Assembly: GCF_019249215.1 (NCBI RefSeq)
Contig: NZ_JAESDI010000005.1
Coordinates: forward strand, 1-64,000
Length of the DNA stretch: 64,000 nt
Reading direction: 5' to 3'
Source: Alteromonas lipotrueae
Lineage (GTDB): Bacteria; Pseudomonadota; Gammaproteobacteria; Enterobacterales; Alteromonadaceae
Part shown: piece by piece, positions 61,945 to 64,000 of the stretch
Numbering within the stretch: position 1 is the stretch's first letter
How the letters are laid out: every line of letters starts with the position of its first letter
Position numbers and translations under genes: made by a program
The notes under the pieces: model-generated
Database searches by the model: none
Told to the model about the DNA's origin: nothing
Seen by the model: the letters and a program-made list of their open reading frames with translations, nothing else

Positions 61945-62346
61945 ATGGCTCGTGAATTTTCACGTACCGACAGAGTGTCGCAGCAAGTTCATAAAGAAGT
62001 AGCTAGCATTCTGCAAAATGAATACAAACACCGCGTTGGCGATATGCCGCTTATTACTGTGTCTGATGTAGATGTAACACGAGATTTAGCCCACGCTAAA
62101 ATATATGTGACTATCTATAACAGCACAGAAGAAGAAGGCAAAAGACAAATAAAACAGCTGGCCGAGTTTCAGCCGTTTATTCGTAGTATTTTGGCTAAGC
62201 GTTTACGCATGCGCTCTGTGCCACATCTTCATTTCTTTGAAGATAAATCAATTATTGAAGGTATGCGCATTTCTAACTTGGTATCGCAAACCGTTGCGGC
62301 AGATGACGCGAAGCGAGATACCGACGAGTCAGAAGAGAAGGAATAA
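61945..62346 (+). CDS. rbfA: 30S ribosome-binding factor A
   Basis: A 133-residue KH-type protein needed for 16S rRNA 5' end maturation and cold adaptation. The family blocks are REFSRTDRVSQQVHKEVASILQNE, ITVSDVDVTRDLAHAKIYVTI and LAKRLRMRSVPHLHFFEDKSIIEGMRI. ACAGGAGAAAG lies ahead of ATG 61945. The truB ATG is the next base after the stop, so rbfA and truB are translationally linked. Confidence 0.97.
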   Translation: MAREFSRTDRVSQQVHKEVASILQNEYKHRVGDMPLITVSDVDVTRDLAHAKIYVTIYNSTEEEGKRQIKQLAEFQPFIRSILAKRLRMRSVPHLHFFEDKSIIEGMRISNLVSQTVAADDAKRDTDESEEKE

Positions 62347-63321
62347 ATGGCAAGGCGTCGTAAAGGCCGTGATATTAACGGCATAGTATTGCTAGATAAG
62401 CCATTAGGCGGTTCTTCAAACCAACTTCTTCAAAAGGTACGTTGGTTGTTCAAAGCTTCAAAAGGGGGGCATACAGGCGCGCTAGACCCTTTAGCCAGCG
62501 GTATGCTGCCTTTATGTTTAGGCGAAGCTACTAAGTTTTCGCAATTCTTATTAGATGCGGAGAAAACCTATGAAGTGACCGCAACGCTAGGTATTCGCAC
62601 CAGCACTTCTGATGCAGACGGTGAAGTCGTTGAAGAAAAGCCGGTGACGGTAGATGAAGCGACGGTTCGAAACACATGTTTGCAATTTTTAGGCAAAAGC
62701 AAACAAGTGCCTTCTATGTTTTCGGCGCTAAAACACCAAGGCAAGCCTCTTTATCATTATGCTCGTCAGGGAATAACGGTTGAGCGTGAAGCGAGAGATA
62801 TTGAAATATTCGAGCTTGAAGTTACTCGTATTGCGCTACCAGAAGTAGATATGCGCGTTAAATGCAGTAAAGGAACCTACATTCGTTCGTTAGTTGACGA
62901 TATTGGTCAAATTCTTGAGTGCGGCGCTTATGTAACACGTTTGCATCGCACTGAAGTAGCCGATTATCCAACCGATAAAATGGTGTCTCTTGATACGCTA
63001 ATTGCGACTCAAGAAGCACTAGATGAGGGTGACTTTGCAGCACTAGATGCATTTATGATCCCCATGGATACCGCAGTAAGTAGACTGCCTCTGGTTTGTA
63101 TTAACGATGATGAAAAACATCGTTTCGACAACGGTCAAAGTATTAAAGGCACGTGCAACGAAGCGTTAGTCGTCGGTCAGCCTTACCGGGTTTACTTCGG
63201 TGAAGACGAACAAGGTTTGTTTTTAGGCGTAGGTGAAGGCGTACAAGATCCAAAAGACCAAGTTGGGTCTAATGGCGATATTTTTGTCAATCCGAAAAGA
63301 CGGGTTGTGTACAACCAATAA
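62347..63321 (+). CDS. truB: tRNA pseudouridine-55 synthase
   Basis: A 324-residue enzyme making pseudouridine 55 in t[26 protein letters not shown] and [26 protein letters not shown] carry the catalytic Asp (about residue 47). [25 protein letters not shown] and [15 protein letters not shown] are conserved too. The C-terminal PUA-like region (about 250-315) is present. The Asn in the usual LDKP-G-SSN context is normal. Confidence 0.97.
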   Translation: MARRRKGRDINGIVLLDKPLGGSSNQLLQKVRWLFKASKGGHTGALDPLASGMLPLCLGEATKFSQFLLDAEKTYEVTATLGIRTSTSDADGEVVEEKPVTVDEATVRNTCLQFLGKSKQVPSMFSALKHQGKPLYHYARQGITVEREARDIEIFELEVTRIALPEVDMRVKCSKGTYIRSLVDDIGQILECGAYVTRLHRTEVADYPTDKMVSLDTLIATQEALDEGDFAALDAFMIPMDTAVSRLPLVCINDDEKHRFDNGQSIKGTCNEALVVGQPYRVYFGEDEQGLFLGVGEGVQDPKDQVGSNGDIFVNPKRRVVYNQ

Positions 63322-63336
63322 AGTTTACACTTTCCC

Positions 63337-63364
63337 TTGCTAACTCGCGCGCTGTCATTATAAT
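63337..63364 (+). promoter_or_regulatory. rpsO promoter
   Basis: TTGCTA, 16-base spacer, TATAAT, located just behind truB. Transcription would start around 63371 and leave a 54-base leader before the rpsO ATG. Confidence 0.75.
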
Positions 63365-63378
63365 ACGCGCTTCATTCC

Positions 63379-63406
63379 GTCTGGCTGAATTAGTGATCGG
63401 CCGGAC
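63379..63406 (+). promoter_or_regulatory. rpsO leader hairpin (S15 autoregulation candidate)
   Basis: GTCTGGC pairs with GCCGGAC (one G-U) around a 14-base loop, ending about 12 bases ahead of the AGGAG. In E. coli ribosomal protein S15 represses its own mRNA by trapping the ribosome on a pseudoknot in this position. Pseudoknot pairing was not worked out here. Confidence 0.5.
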
Positions 63407-63424
63407 ATAATTTAGGAGAATGTT

Positions 63425-63694
63425 ATGTCACTAACTAAAGACGAAACTGCAACAATCATTGCTGATTATGGCGTAAAAGAAGGTGATACTGGTTCACCTG
63501 AAGTTCAAGTTGCGTTGTTAACTCACAACATCAACAAGCTTCAAGGCCATTTTGCTGATCATAAGAAAGACCACCACTCACGTCGCGGTCTTCTACGTAT
63601 GGTTAGCCAGCGTCGTAAGCTTCTAGACTACCTTAAAGGCAAGAACGCTGAGCGTTATCTTGACCTAATTAAGCGTCTTGGCCTACGTCGATAA
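63425..63694 (+). CDS. rpsO: 30S ribosomal protein S15
   Basis: An 89-residue 16S rRNA-binding protein. [50 protein letters not shown] and [13 protein letters not shown] are near-invariant in bacteria. AGGAG sits seven bases ahead of ATG. pnp, the usual next gene, is not directly behind. An unrelated partial gene starts at 63834. Confidence 0.98.
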   Translation: MSLTKDETATIIADYGVKEGDTGSPEVQVALLTHNINKLQGHFADHKKDHHSRRGLLRMVSQRRKLLDYLKGKNAERYLDLIKRLGLRR

Positions 63695-63710
63695 GCTTAA
63701 GTTTTTAATG

Positions 63711-63737
63711 AAAAAAGCACCCTAGGGTGCTTTTTTT
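63711..63737 (+). terminator. rho-independent terminator of rpsO
   Basis: AAAGCACCC-TA-GGGTGCTTT followed by T. A strong stem directly downstream of rpsO. Confidence 0.9.
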
Positions 63738-63833
63738 ATGTCTGTAAAACGTTGCCCCCATAGTAAATGTTGCGTATGTTTAGTATTGGTAATGCTTTAA
63801 GCATATGGAAATTACTGATAATAAGAGGGATGT

Positions 63834-64000
63834 ATGTCATCAAATATTGATTACTCAACGTATTCACTGGAAGAATTGAAGCAAGCTCGCGCCGCTATTG
63901 ACGATATTGAGCACCCTGAACGGGCGCAAGAGTTGGAAGAGCGAATCGCGCAGTTAGAATTACCAGAGAATTCATCTACAGAAGCTCCATCTACAGGAGC
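63834..64000 (+). CDS. partial gene, unknown protein with acidic helical N-terminus
   Basis: The frame starts at ATG 63834 (AGAGGGA just upstream) and stays open to the window edge (55 codons). The visible part (MSSNIDYSTYSLEELKQARAAI... followed by PERAQELEERIAQLE) is an acidic helical hairpin of the kind found at the N-terminus of several bacterial membrane proteins. The rest is cut off, so no function can be assigned. An overlapping ATG at 63830 opens only a six-codon frame. Confidence 0.6.
   Translation, partial: MSSNIDYSTYSLEELKQARAAIDDIEHPERAQELEERIAQLELPENSSTEAPSTG

Overview
The window looks like a chromosomal segment of an Alteromonas-type marine gammaproteobacterium. This rests on the rimP-nusA-infB-rbfA-truB-rpsO core, two large TonB-dependent receptors, entericidin, DUF3718 proteins, several acyl-CoA and polyol catabolic genes, and the general protein character. 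No 16S gene is present, so the genus is inferred.

Layout. (1) 1-4511 is an integron cassette array read on the minus strand. It has about nine attC sites, seven small hypothetical genes (four encoding membrane proteins), and two copies of a gene-less cassette that are identical over 267 bp. No integron integrase adjoins it, so within this window it is a CALIN-type array. (2) 4966-7406 holds an SDR, a FISUMP-domain exported protein and a lipase-like lipoprotein. (3) 7427-14828 is a molybdenum block: minus-strand aspartoacylase-like gene, moeB and a 38-aa ORF, then plus-strand moaB-moaC-moaD-moaE-modA-modB-modC, with a ModE-like palindrome upstream. (4) 14902-19084 carries hemN with an FNR-type promoter, a GDSL hydrolase, a DsbA/FrnE-like protein and an XdhC-like protein. 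(5) 19296-26200 holds a TonB receptor and a phosphatase/acyl-CoA dehydrogenase/APH-like kinase/quinone reductase run resembling the phosphorylation route for 4-hydroxyacyl-CoAs. (6) 26342-35448 has a VOC protein, a haloalkane dehalogenase-SDR pair, and a divergent beta-oxidation operon (bifunctional hydratase/dehydrogenase, thiolase, acyl-CoA dehydrogenase). (7) 35569-42630 is a polyol cluster (SorC regulator, HAD phosphatase, NCS1 permease, mannitol-type dehydrogenase) bracketed by two DUF3718 paralogues in direct orientation. (8) 42825-51867 contains a LysR regulator, a MaoC hydratase, two MscS channels, entericidin, a TonB receptor with a GntR-type operator, and phhB. (9) 52050-63694 is initiator tRNA-Met, a large MHYT-PAS hybrid kinase with an HD-GYP regulator, then the translation/transcription operon. 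A partial gene runs off the right edge.

How genes work together. MoaB-E and MoeB make molybdopterin from a precursor whose synthase (moaA) is not in the window, and ModABC imports molybdate. XdhC is the kind of chaperone that loads the finished cofactor. The 29-34 kb operon can carry out all four steps of fatty acid beta-oxidation. The 52-57 kb kinase and HD-GYP pair probably links a membrane-sensed signal to cyclic-di-GMP breakdown.

Start codons were adjusted where ribosome binding sites argued for it. Several genes use TTG. All functional calls rest on motif reading, not on database searches.
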